Shown here piece by piece: positions 50,127 through 58,020 of a stretch of 64,000 nt of DNA. Below the pieces are notes generated by a model. The model had not been told where the DNA came from, did not search any database, and saw only the letters and a program-made list of their open reading frames with translations. A program made the translations under genes and the position numbers. This DNA comes from Gemmiger sp. An50 (GTDB lineage: Bacteria; Bacillota; Clostridia; Oscillospirales; Ruminococcaceae), in assembly GCF_002161595.1 (NCBI RefSeq), contig NZ_NFID01000002.1:1-64000 (forward strand), read 5' to 3'. Each line of letters opens with the position of its first letter. Within the stretch, counting starts at the first letter, position 1.

Positions 50127-51893
50127 ATGGAAAAGAACAGCGATACCATCGCCATTTATTCCCGCAAATCCCGGTTCACCGGCAAAGGAGAGAGCATCGG
50201 CAATCAGGTGGACATGTGCCGGGCATACATCCGCACCGCCTTTGGCGATGCTTATGCCGACCGGGCAATCGTTTTTGAAGACGAGGGCTTTTCCGGCGGA
50301 AATCTGAACCGGCCGGACTTCAAAAAAATGATGAACGCAGCCCGGGAGCATCGGTTCCGGACCGTGGTGGTCTACCGGCTGGACCGAATCAGCCGCAGCA
50401 TCAGCGATTTCTCCGCCCTGATCGAAGAGCTGGGGCGGCTGGGAATCGACTTTGTGTCCATCCGGGAAAGCTTCGATACCTCCAGCCCCATGGGACGGGC
50501 TATGATGTACATCGCGTCGGTATTCAGTCAGCTGGAACGGGAAACCATTGCCGAGCGCATCCGTGACAATATGCACGAGCTGGCCAAAACCGGCCGCTGG
50601 CTGGGCGGCGTCACCCCCACCGGCTACACCTCAGAGGCGGTGGAGACCGTTACGGTGGACGGCAAAAGCAAACGTGCCTGCAGGTTGAAGCTTCTCCCTG
50701 AAGAGGCTGGCATCGTCCGCATCATCTATCAGCTGTACGCAGAAACCGATTCCCTCACCCGGACCGAAGCCGAACTTCTGCGCAGGCATATCAAAACCAA
50801 AACCGGCCGCGACTTCACCCGGTTCTCCATCAAGAATATCCTGCAAAACCCGGTCTATCTCATCGCCGAACAGGACGCTTACCGGTATTTCAAGGAAAAA
50901 CAGGCAGAGCTTTTTTCCTCTCCGGAGGAATTCGACGGGGTACGGGGCATTCTGGCCTACAATCGCACCGACCAGGAAAAGGGCCGTGCTGCCGTCCTAC
51001 TGCCGGTCAGCGAGTGGATCGTCTCGGTCGGGCAGCATCCGGGGCTGATCCCGGCCCGCGCCTGGATTCAGGTTCAGGAATCGCTGGAGCGTAACCAGTC
51101 GAAAGCCTATCGCAAACCTCGCATCAATGAGGCCCTGCTCACCGGGCTGCTCTGGTGCCGCTGCGGCAGCCGGATGTACCCAAAGCTCACCCAGCGGGCA
51201 GCAGCAGACGGCAAGCCGGTCTACCGCTATGTGTGCAAACGAAAGGAGCGCAGCAAACGCAGCCTCTGCAGCCTGAGCAATGTCAGTGGCAATCTTCTGG
51301 ACGCCGCCGTTCTGGAGCAGATCAAATCCCTGCATACGGATGACACCCATTTTCTTGCCCTGCTGGAAAAAGGAAAACGCTTCCATCCCGGAAACCAGGA
51401 GGAACCGGCACAAGGTCTGGAGGAACTGCAGCGGCAGCAGGCAGAGCTAGCGCGCAAGATATCAATGTTGGTGGATTCACTGGCGGACTTTGGCGGCAGC
51501 ACCGCCGCCGGTCATGTGAAGCAGCGCATTGAGGAACTGCACGTTCAAAGTGCTGAGCTGTGTTCCCGCATCCAAAAGCAGAAAACGCTGGACGCAAGCC
51601 ATGCTTTGAGCGATGCGGAATTCAGCCTCGCGCGGCAGGTGCTCTCCGTATTCCGAAGCAGTCTTGACCGCATGTCCGTGGAGCAAAAGCGGGCGGCAGT
51701 CCGCATGCTGGTGCGCAAAGTGGTCTGGGATGGCCAATACGCCCATGTGGTGCTGTTCGGGGCCCCGGATGAAGAGCAGTTCAGCGTCACGGCGATCCGC
51801 CCGGAGCCGGCGTCCGATGCATCAGGCGAAGCCGTTCCGGACGGTCCTCAGAAGCCTTTTGCAAACAGTCCTTTGGGTGAGGATAGCAAATGA
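50127..51893 (+). CDS. Large serine recombinase of the sigK element (SpoIVCA-like)
   Basis: This 588-residue site-specific recombinase has a resolvase domain (residues 5-150) with the catalytic Ser in IYSRKSRFTGKGES, Arg-rich YRLDRISRS, and GRAMMYIASVFSQLERETIAERI. A recombinase domain follows, then a zinc ribbon (CRCGSRM paired with the later Cys in YVCKRKERSKRSLC) and a coiled-coil C-terminus. AGGAGG lies before the ATG. The stop TGA (51891-51893) overlaps the attachment core AAATGA, so the gene sits exactly at the element's right end. By analogy it excises the element to rebuild sigK during sporulation. I found no convincing sigma-E promoter and no obvious directionality factor. Confidence 0.95.
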   Translation: MEKNSDTIAIYSRKSRFTGKGESIGNQVDMCRAYIRTAFGDAYADRAIVFEDEGFSGGNLNRPDFKKMMNAAREHRFRTVVVYRLDRISRSISDFSALIEELGRLGIDFVSIRESFDTSSPMGRAMMYIASVFSQLERETIAERIRDNMHELAKTGRWLGGVTPTGYTSEAVETVTVDGKSKRACRLKLLPEEAGIVRIIYQLYAETDSLTRTEAELLRRHIKTKTGRDFTRFSIKNILQNPVYLIAEQDAYRYFKEKQAELFSSPEEFDGVRGILAYNRTDQEKGRAAVLLPVSEWIVSVGQHPGLIPARAWIQVQESLERNQSKAYRKPRINEALLTGLLWCRCGSRMYPKLTQRAAADGKPVYRYVCKRKERSKRSLCSLSNVSGNLLDAAVLEQIKSLHTDDTHFLALLEKGKRFHPGNQEEPAQGLEELQRQQAELARKISMLVDSLADFGGSTAAGHVKQRIEELHVQSAELCSRIQKQKTLDASHALSDAEFSLARQVLSVFRSSLDRMSVEQKRAAVRMLVRKVVWDGQYAHVVLFGAPDEEQFSVTAIRPEPASDASGEAVPDGPQKPFANSPLGEDSK

Positions 51894-51905
51894 GATTCGA
51901 ATGCA
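51877..51905 (+). other. Right junction of the sigK element (attR)
   Basis: GTGAGGATAG (51877-51886) is followed by the core CAAATG (51887-51892) and the chromosomal sequence AGATTCGAATGCA of sigK. On circularisation the core is flanked by GTGAGGATAG and CTATTCTCAC, an inverted repeat with nine of ten pairs matching. That is the expected shape of a serine-recombinase attP. Confidence 0.88.
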
Positions 51906-52248
51906 CCTTCGGCGGGAACGGAAAACCCCACTCACTCTTTCCATGCAGGAGCCGATCCAGACCAGCAAGGACGGCAGCCACCTGACCGTACTGGATGTGG
52001 TACCGGATGATTTTTTGCTGGACGAGGACTGCGAGTTCCGGGAGGAATCCAGCCGTCTGCGCACGCTTGTGCAGCAGCTTACCGGCCGGGAGCGTCAGGT
52101 CATCCTGCTGCGCTATGGCCTGAGCGGCCAGCCCCCGCTGACCCAACAGCAGGTGGCCCAGCTGCTGGGAATCAGCCGGAGTTATGTCTCCCGCATCGAA
52201 AAGGCGGCGGTGCAGGAGCTGCGGGCCCAGCTGGACCCGGCCCGCTGA
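51889..52248 (+). CDS. sigK: sigK 3' half (sigma-K regions 3-4)
   Basis: The frame encodes NEIRMHLRRERKT at the junction, then a region-3 linker, then region 4: LTGRERQVILLRYGLSG, QQQVAQLLGISRSYVSRIEK. The SRSYVSRIEK helix is diagnostic of sporulation sigma-E/K. It has no start or ribosome site of its own that makes sense (the first ATG, 51901, lacks one). Spliced to 36353-36679 it gives a 228-residue sigma factor with no frame change. It is followed by a terminator. It corresponds to B. subtilis spoIIIC. Confidence 0.94.
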   Translation, partial: NEIRMHLRRERKTPLTLSMQEPIQTSKDGSHLTVLDVVPDDFLLDEDCEFREESSRLRTLVQQLTGRERQVILLRYGLSGQPPLTQQQVAQLLGISRSYVSRIEKAAVQELRAQLDPAR

Positions 52249-52272
52249 CCTTCAAGACTCTGGCCACACAGA

Positions 52273-52331
52273 AAAGGCAGCGCCCCGGTGGGTTTCGTTG
52301 TTCCGAAACACCGCCGGGGCGCTGCCTTTAT
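52273..52331. terminator. Terminator downstream of sigK and the convergent glucosidase
   Basis: A perfect 16-bp stem (52273-52288 with 52314-52329) is extended inward by GGTTTCG/CGAAACC pairing and followed by TTTA. It serves the rebuilt sigK transcript and possibly the convergent minus-strand operon. Confidence 0.9.
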
Positions 52332-52359
52332 GCCGATTTATGATAATACTTTCCCATAA

Positions 52360-54003
52360 TTACAGGCAGCAGATCACTGCCTCCCAGGGGCGCAGATGCA
52401 AGCTCTCGCCCTGTACGTCCGGGTCGGGGTAGTTGGCCAGCAGGACCTGATACTCCCCTTCCACCGGGCGCTTTGCCTCCACCGGCCGGCCGGTCAGGTT
52501 CAGTGCGATGAGCCAGCGCTCGCCGTCCAGGCTGCGGGTATACAGATATACATCCTCCCGCTCCGGCTCATATTCTTGGAATTCCCCGTAGACCATCACC
52601 GGATGCTCCTTGCGCAGCCGAATCAGAGCCCGGTAGTAATTCAACACGCTGTCCGGGTCGTTTTCCTGCTGCTCTGCGTTAATGGCCGGATAGTTCGGGT
52701 TCACCATCAGCCACGGCTGGCCCTCGGTGAAGCCCGCATTCGAACCATCGGTCCACTGCATGGGGGTGCGGGCATGGTCCCTGCTGTACCGGTTCAGTAC
52801 CGCCAGCGCCTGCTCCGGCGTTTTGCCCTTGGCCAGCAGCTCCTGATAGTCAAACTTGGCGTTGATATCATTGTACTGGTCAATGGAGGTGAAGGCGGTG
52901 TTGGTCATGCCCAGCTCCTCGCCCTGGTACACATAGGGCGTACCGGGAAGGGTGTGGAGCAGAGTGCCCAGCATCTTGGCGGACTGGACGTGGTATTCCC
53001 CATCGTCGCCGTACACAGACACGCAACGGGGCTGATCATGGTTCTGTAGGAACTGGCTGGACCAGCCCTTGCTCCACAGCGCGTCCACCCACTTGCGCTG
53101 GATGGCCTTGAAGCCGCCCCAGGTGAAGTTGTCCCGCAGCTCCACGATCTGGAAGTGGAATACCATCGACAGAAGCCGCTCCGGCTCGCCCACATAATCC
53201 AATGCAAACTCCGGGGTGACCTTGGCGGTCTCGCCCACGGTCATCACCGGATAGTGGTCCAGCACCTCCCGCTTCATTTCCCGGTAAAAATCCGTAAGCC
53301 CCGGGTTGTTGGCGTACAGGTCACAGTCGAAGGTATAGCCCTCCGCACAGGTGGCGGGCAGCGGGGAATCCGGCAGGCCCTCCGGCTTTTTGATAAGATT
53401 GATCACATCCATGCGGAAGCCATCCACCCCTTTGTCCAGCCAGAAACGCATGATCTTCCACACCTGCTGGCGGACCTCCGGGTTTTCCCAGTTCAGGTCC
53501 GGCTGCTCCTTGGCAAACAGATGCAGATAATATTCGTCGGTGGCCGGGTCATATTCCCAGACCGAGGGGGTGAAATGGGAGCCCCAGTTGTTGGGCGGGG
53601 CCCCATTTTTGCCTTTCCTCCAGATGTAGTAATCCCGGTAGGGGTTCTCCTTGGAGCTGCGGCTCTGCTGGAACCAGGGATGCTGATCGGAGGTATGATT
53701 CACCACCAGATCCATGATCAGCTTCATGCCTCGGGCATGCACCTGGCGCAGCAGCTCGTCGAACTGGTCCAGGGTGCCGAACTTGGGCGAGATACCGCAG
53801 TAATCCGAGATATCATAACCGTTGTCCACATCTGGCGAGGGGTAGCAGGGGTTCAGCCAAAGCACCGTTACCCCCAGCTTCTGGAGATAATCCAGTCGCT
53901 GGATGATGCCGCCGATGTCGCCCACGCCGTCGCCGTTTGAATCCTGAAAGCTGCGCAGGTACACCTGATAGATGACCGCTTCCTTCCACCAGCTTCGTTC
54001 CAT
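52360..54003 (-). CDS. GH13 alpha-glucosidase (oligo-1,6-glucosidase type)
   Basis: This 547-residue cytoplasmic glycoside hydrolase has the four GH13 regions: LVVNHTS, GFRMDVI (nucleophile Asp), the acid/base Glu in GETAKV, and QNHDQPR. The N-terminal WWKEAVIYQVYLRSFQDSNGDG pattern and the DVDNGYDISDY loop are those of GH13_31 exo-alpha-glucosidases acting on isomaltose and short alpha-glucosides. It is the last gene of the alpha-glucoside operon and complements the GH65 phosphorylase. Confidence 0.95.
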   Translation of the reverse strand: MERSWWKEAVIYQVYLRSFQDSNGDGVGDIGGIIQRLDYLQKLGVTVLWLNPCYPSPDVDNGYDISDYCGISPKFGTLDQFDELLRQVHARGMKLIMDLVVNHTSDQHPWFQQSRSSKENPYRDYYIWRKGKNGAPPNNWGSHFTPSVWEYDPATDEYYLHLFAKEQPDLNWENPEVRQQVWKIMRFWLDKGVDGFRMDVINLIKKPEGLPDSPLPATCAEGYTFDCDLYANNPGLTDFYREMKREVLDHYPVMTVGETAKVTPEFALDYVGEPERLLSMVFHFQIVELRDNFTWGGFKAIQRKWVDALWSKGWSSQFLQNHDQPRCVSVYGDDGEYHVQSAKMLGTLLHTLPGTPYVYQGEELGMTNTAFTSIDQYNDINAKFDYQELLAKGKTPEQALAVLNRYSRDHARTPMQWTDGSNAGFTEGQPWLMVNPNYPAINAEQQENDPDSVLNYYRALIRLRKEHPVMVYGEFQEYEPEREDVYLYTRSLDGERWLIALNLTGRPVEAKRPVEGEYQVLLANYPDPDVQGESLHLRPWEAVICCL

Positions 54004-54024
54004 GGCTTCATTCCCCTTTATGGT

Positions 54025-54699
54025 TTAGGCCAGCTGAAAATATTCCTTCAGCATACCCAACTCCAGCTTGGCAGTGCTGGGCAGGATCAGCTTGGCCTCC
54101 TGCATCTGGCTCTTGATGCCCACACCCACCGACATCATGCCAGCGGCGTTGATGGCCTGGATGCCCGCCTGGGCATCCTCCACGCCGATGCAGTTTGCAG
54201 GCTCCACGCCCAGGTTCTGGGCGGCGGACAGGAAGATGTCCGGGAAGGGCTTGGCGCGGGGCACCTGAGCCGCATCACAGATGTAGTCAAAGTACTTGTC
54301 CAGCTCCAGGCGCTCCAGAATGAAGGGCGCGTTATGGCTCACGGAGGCCACGGCGGTCTTGATGCCGGCGGCCTTCAGCTGTTCCAGGAAATCGTGGATA
54401 CCGGGCAGCACGTCCTCCGGGGTGATCTGGTGGAGCAGCTGTTTGTAGAACTCGTTCTTTTCGGTGGCCATGGCCACCTTCTCCTCCTGGGTGTACTTAT
54501 CCTGAGCATTGCCGTTCTGCAGGATCAGCTCCAGGCTTTCCATACGGGAAACGCCCTTGAGCTTCTCGTTGTATTCCTCATCGAAGGGAATGCCCAGCTT
54601 GTCGGCCAGCATCTTCCAGGCCTGATAGTGATATTTTGCGGAATCGGTGAGCACGCCGTCCAGATCAAAGACAACGGCTTTCAGATTATTTTTCTCCAT
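54025..54699 (-). CDS. pgmB: Beta-phosphoglucomutase
   Basis: This 224-residue HAD enzyme converts beta-glucose-1-phosphate to glucose-6-phosphate. FDLDGVLTDSAKYHYQAWK carries the nucleophile Asp and acid/base Asp, KGVSRMESL forms the cap, ASVSHNAPFIL is motif II, and VEDAQAGIQA carries the metal Asp pair. The beta-G1P produced by the GH65 phosphorylase is its substrate, so the two define a phosphorolytic disaccharide pathway. Its start overlaps the permease gene by 14 bases. Confidence 0.96.
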   Translation of the reverse strand: MEKNNLKAVVFDLDGVLTDSAKYHYQAWKMLADKLGIPFDEEYNEKLKGVSRMESLELILQNGNAQDKYTQEEKVAMATEKNEFYKQLLHQITPEDVLPGIHDFLEQLKAAGIKTAVASVSHNAPFILERLELDKYFDYICDAAQVPRAKPFPDIFLSAAQNLGVEPANCIGVEDAQAGIQAINAAGMMSVGVGIKSQMQEAKLILPSTAKLELGMLKEYFQLA

Positions 54700-55516
54700 C
54701 CATTCGTACTCCTACTAAAAAGAATCGGTTGAAAATCAGGTAGATGACGATGATGGGCAGCACCGAGATGCAGGCCGCCGCCATCACCTGGTTCCACATG
54801 GTGCCTGCGTTCTGGCTCTGGAAGCTCTGCAGGCCCAGGGTAAGGGTGTATTTGGTTTCGCTCTTGATGTAGAGCATGGGTGCGGTAAAGTTGTTCCAGA
54901 AACCCATGAACACAAAGATGGCCTGGGTTGCAATGGTGGGCCGTGCCAGGGGCATGCTGATGCGGAAGAAACGGGCATAGCGGCCCAGACCGTCGATGCT
55001 GGCGGCCTCTTCCACATCCTTGGGGAAGTTCATGAAGAACTGACGCATCAAAAAGATGTTTGCAATGTTGGCCGCCGAGGGGAAAATCAGGGCGGTGAAG
55101 CTGTCCAGCATGCCCAGATTCTGCAGGATCAGGTAGTTGGGGATCAGCAGCACCTGACCGGGAACCATCATCAGCATCAGCAGCAGGTGATGGATCTTAT
55201 CCCGCCCGGGGAAGCTGAGCCGGCTGAGAGAGTAGCCCGCCATGGTGTTGATGAACACGTTCAGAATGGTACCGATCACACTGACAAACAGCGAGTTGAA
55301 GAACCAGCGGGTGAACAGCGAGGAGCGGCCGAAGATGTACTGGTAATTTTCCAGCGACATGTTGGGCGAGATCAGCGACATATTGCCGCCCACGATCTCC
55401 TTCAGGGGCTTAAAGGACGCGGACACCATCCACAAAAACGGGTAGAGGGTAAAGAATGCCGCGCCGACGAGGATCACATACAGGGCAACGCGCCCGGGAG
55501 TAAGTTTCGCTTTCAT
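54686..55516 (-). CDS. Sugar ABC transporter permease, MalG-like
   Basis: This 276-residue inner-membrane permease has six hydrophobic segments and the ATPase-contacting EAA loop VEEAASIDGLGRYARFFRISMPLARP. It is encoded just after its MalF-like partner (14 bases). No ATPase is encoded in the operon, so a shared MsmK-type ATPase elsewhere is probably used, as is usual in Firmicutes. Confidence 0.94.
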   Translation of the reverse strand: MKAKLTPGRVALYVILVGAAFFTLYPFLWMVSASFKPLKEIVGGNMSLISPNMSLENYQYIFGRSSLFTRWFFNSLFVSVIGTILNVFINTMAGYSLSRLSFPGRDKIHHLLLMLMMVPGQVLLIPNYLILQNLGMLDSFTALIFPSAANIANIFLMRQFFMNFPKDVEEAASIDGLGRYARFFRISMPLARPTIATQAIFVFMGFWNNFTAPMLYIKSETKYTLTLGLQSFQSQNAGTMWNQVMAAACISVLPIIVIYLIFNRFFLVGVRMDGEK

Positions 55517-55530
55517 TCCGGTCAGCCTCC

Positions 55531-56460
55531 TTAATAGTCCGAATCCGAGGCGTTAAGCTTTTCGGAGGTGAAGGACACGATCATGATGATGACAGCCAGC
55601 ACGATGGCCATGGTGGCCGCGTAGCCCATGGCGTTCTGGGTACCGAAGGCATAGCGGTAGACCAGCAGAGACACCGTCAAAGTGGAGTTGGCCGGGCCGC
55701 CGGAGCCGTTGGAGAAGATGTAGGCCTGGTCGAACATCTGCAGAGTACCGATGATGCTGGTGAGCAGCACGTAGGTGGTGATGGGCTTTAAGTAAGGCAC
55801 CGTGATGGCCCAGAACCGGCGGACGGGGCCCGCGCCGTCGATGGCTGCCGCCTCATACATGCCGCCGGGCAGATCCTGCAGGCTGGCCAGGTACATGGTG
55901 GTATACTGGGGAATGGTGGACCAGATGTTCATGACCATGATGACCTTCAGCGCAAAGCTGGGATCGTTCAGGAAGTTGATTCCGGTCTCCAAAAAGCCCA
56001 TCTTAATGAGCAGGTTATTCACCGGGCCGGTGACGCTGAACATGAACATGAAGATGATGGTCAGCGCACTGCTGGAAGTCAGGGTGGGCAAAAAGTAGAT
56101 AGTCCGGAAGGTGTAGCGGCCCTTGATGTTGCTGTCCAGCACAGCCGCGATAATCAGGGACAGAATGGTCTGAATGGGTACCACGACCACCGCAAAGGAT
56201 AGCGTGTTTTTCAGCGCGGTGCGGGCCATTCCGTCGGAAAACAGGCGCATGTAGTTTTCCAGACCCACGAAGGTGTACTGGCCGGTGAACAGGTTGACCT
56301 TGTGGAAGGACAGATAGATCACGAACAGTACCGCCGCGCCGATGAAGATGCCCAGTACGATCAGGGCGGGCGTCAAGAACAGGTAGCCCTGGCGGAATTC
56401 CGCCAGCTGCGTTTTGGTGTGCTTACGGGGCTTCGCCGCTGCTTTGGTGTTGCCCGACAT
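55531..56460 (-). CDS. Sugar ABC transporter permease, MalF-like
   Basis: This 309-residue permease has an N-terminal helix after a basic tail, then six membrane segments and the EAA loop MYEAAAIDGAGPVRRFWAI. It is in the carbohydrate uptake CUT1 family with the following MalG-like protein and the upstream binding protein. A hairpin between the binding-protein gene and this one probably lowers expression of the membrane parts. Confidence 0.94.
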   Translation of the reverse strand: MSGNTKAAAKPRKHTKTQLAEFRQGYLFLTPALIVLGIFIGAAVLFVIYLSFHKVNLFTGQYTFVGLENYMRLFSDGMARTALKNTLSFAVVVVPIQTILSLIIAAVLDSNIKGRYTFRTIYFLPTLTSSSALTIIFMFMFSVTGPVNNLLIKMGFLETGINFLNDPSFALKVIMVMNIWSTIPQYTTMYLASLQDLPGGMYEAAAIDGAGPVRRFWAITVPYLKPITTYVLLTSIIGTLQMFDQAYIFSNGSGGPANSTLTVSLLVYRYAFGTQNAMGYAATMAIVLAVIIMIVSFTSEKLNASDSDY

Positions 56461-56510
56461 GGCAGTTCCTCCTTTTTGTTGGCCGGTTCACAGATAAACT
56501 CTGTTCCGTA

Positions 56511-56538
56511 AAAGGCCCGCCGGTTTGAACCGGCGGGC
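56511..56538 (-). terminator. Attenuator-like hairpin between binding protein and permease genes
   Basis: GCCCGCCGGTT (56515-56525) pairs with AACCGGCGGGC (56528-56538) around a 2-base loop. On the minus strand CTTTTAC follows. It is placed to let most transcripts stop after the binding-protein gene. Confidence 0.75.
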
Positions 56539-56561
56539 ACTTGCGGGATTCAGGATTCCGA

Positions 56562-57816
56562 TCAGTCGGCGTTTGCGATCTCGCTGTTGGCCTGCTGCAT
56601 CGCTTCCTGTGCGCTCAGCTCGCCGCTCACGGCCAGGGGCAGGAAGTTCTGGCAGGCGCTGTTGATGATGGAGCAGGTGTCCTCCAGCTGCCAGGGAATG
56701 GCGATGGAAGTCATCTCCGAATGGACCTTCCAAACGGGATCGCTCTCCACATCCATGGCCTCGGCCACGTCGGGACGGCTGGGCAGGCAGCCGGCGCCGG
56801 AGCACCAGGTGGTCATGCCTTCCACACCGCAGGCATACTTGATCCACTCCTTGGCCAGCTCCTTGTTCTCGGAACCGGCGAAGATGCATAGCCAACGGTG
56901 AAGCTCATGGAAGCCTCCACGCCCTTATAGCTGGGCATGGCCTTTACGCCGAAGTTGATGTCGCTGTAGTCCTTCTGCAGGGTACCGTAAACCCAGTTGC
57001 CTTCCTTCATGATCACAGCCTTGCCGGTACCAAAGGCCTCGCCGTTCCAGCCCAGGCCCAGGTCAGCGGGAGTAGTCCACAGACCGTTGTTCACAAAGTT
57101 CAGCATGAACTCCAGGTTCTCCACCACGCCAGCGCTGGCCAGAGTGGAGTTGCCCTCAGCGTCACACACAGCGGCGCCGCCGTTCTGCAGGATGGGCAGG
57201 TTGCGGGACAGGTCCTGGTTGTAGGTCATGCCGCGATCTGGTTCTTGCCGTATTTCTCATCCAGCTTGGCCTGCAGCTCGGTGAGGAAGTCGAAGTAATC
57301 TTCGTAAGTATCGGGGATATCCTCGGGAGTGTAGCCCACACTCTCCAGCAGGTCGATGTTGTAGTAAACCGCCAGGGTGGATACATCCTTGGGGATGCAG
57401 TAGATGGTGCCATCCTCAGCGGTGAAAGCACCGATCAGGTTCTCATAGTAGGCATCCACACCCATCTCCTCCGGGTCCAGGGGCTCCATCACGCCCAGCT
57501 GGCTGTAGAAGGGGAACATGTTGCCGTCCACATAGAACACATCGGGAGCGGTCTTGCCGATGAAGTCCGCCTGGATCTGGGTGTTGTAGTCGGTGTAGGT
57601 CTTCAGCTCCACAGTGCAGTTGTTGGCTGCCTCGAAGTCTGCCTTTACCTGATTGATGGCGGCGGCCTCCTGGTCGTTGCCGCCCCAGATGCCCACGGTC
57701 AGGGTCTTCTTTTCACCGGTGGCCTGGCCGTCACCGCTGGCCGACTGGCCGCCGCAGGCTGCGAAGGACAATACCATAATGCCTGCCATTGCCAGAGCAA
57801 GTGCTTTCTTTAACAT
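56562..57816 (-). pseudogene. Sugar-binding lipoprotein, two frameshifts
   Basis: The signal MLKKALALAMAGIMVLSFAAC (Cys21) and the following domains are those of a CUT1 solute-binding protein. The frame breaks twice. Near 57228-57235 the reading KNQIAA-stop should continue as a segment with MTYNQDLSRN. Near 56886-56890 VGYASSPV should continue as IFAGSENKELAKEWIKYA. Adding one base at each place gives 418 residues, normal for the family. Both are single-base losses. The gene is either recently inactivated or carries sequencing errors. Without it the importer would lack its receptor. Confidence 0.88.
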
Positions 57817-57886
57817 ACGATATCTCCTCCTGTTGCTTGTATCCCGCCGGGGACGCCGCCCCGGCGGAAGGGATCTCAGTGAATTT

Positions 57887-57940
57887 CGAAAACGTTTTTG
57901 TTGACAGTTTCAGTATAAACCTAAAACGTTTTTGATTCAA
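57887..57940 (-). promoter_or_regulatory. Binding-protein promoter with two LacI-type operators
   Basis: On the minus strand TTGAAT (57935-57940) and TATACT (57912-57917) are 17 bases apart. One AAAACGTTTT operator (57923-57932) fills the spacer and a second (57889-57898) follows the -10. Centres are 34 bp apart. This fits repression by the local LacI protein; a cre-like role for CcpA is an alternative. Confidence 0.82.
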
Positions 57941-57992
57941 TGGAACGGTTATCCAAACTTCGCAGGCCTTTTTCGGCAATATCCACGATTTT

Positions 57993-58008
57993 CAAAACCG
58001 TTTTCGTT
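57993..58008. promoter_or_regulatory. Third LacI-type operator-like site
   Basis: CAAAACCGTTTTCGTT is a relative of the AAAACGTTTT sites, placed about 55 bases upstream of the -35 of the binding-protein promoter and 13 bases beyond the stop of the GH65 gene. It could allow looping or auxiliary binding. Confidence 0.6.
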
Positions 58009-58020
58009 AACAGAATCCAC

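Larger units (their letters stand above)
36681..51889 (+). mobile_element. skin-like sigK-intervening element, 15,209 bp
   Basis: The element splits sigK in frame. The repeat of the junction core fixes its length at 15,209 bp, close to the 14.6 kb skin element of C. difficile and shorter than the 48 kb one of B. subtilis. The site-specific recombinase lies at the right end. The left two thirds (36836-45101) carry plus-strand metabolic genes, and the right part (45221-49945) minus-strand accessory genes. No phage structural, replication or lysis gene and no tRNA was found. Its base composition and codon use look like the host's, suggesting long residence. Excision rebuilds sigma-K as M...RCIEN-EIRMHLRRERK. 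Confidence 0.92.

Noticed and set aside
36681-51889. A prophage
   Set aside because: No capsid, portal, terminase, tail, holin or lysin genes are present. Only the recombinase would fit.
57887-57932. A CcpA cre site as the primary reading of the AAAACGTTTT palindromes
   Set aside because: They resemble cre sites, but their repetition at local promoters and the adjacent LacI gene make a pathway repressor more likely. It is kept as an alternative only.
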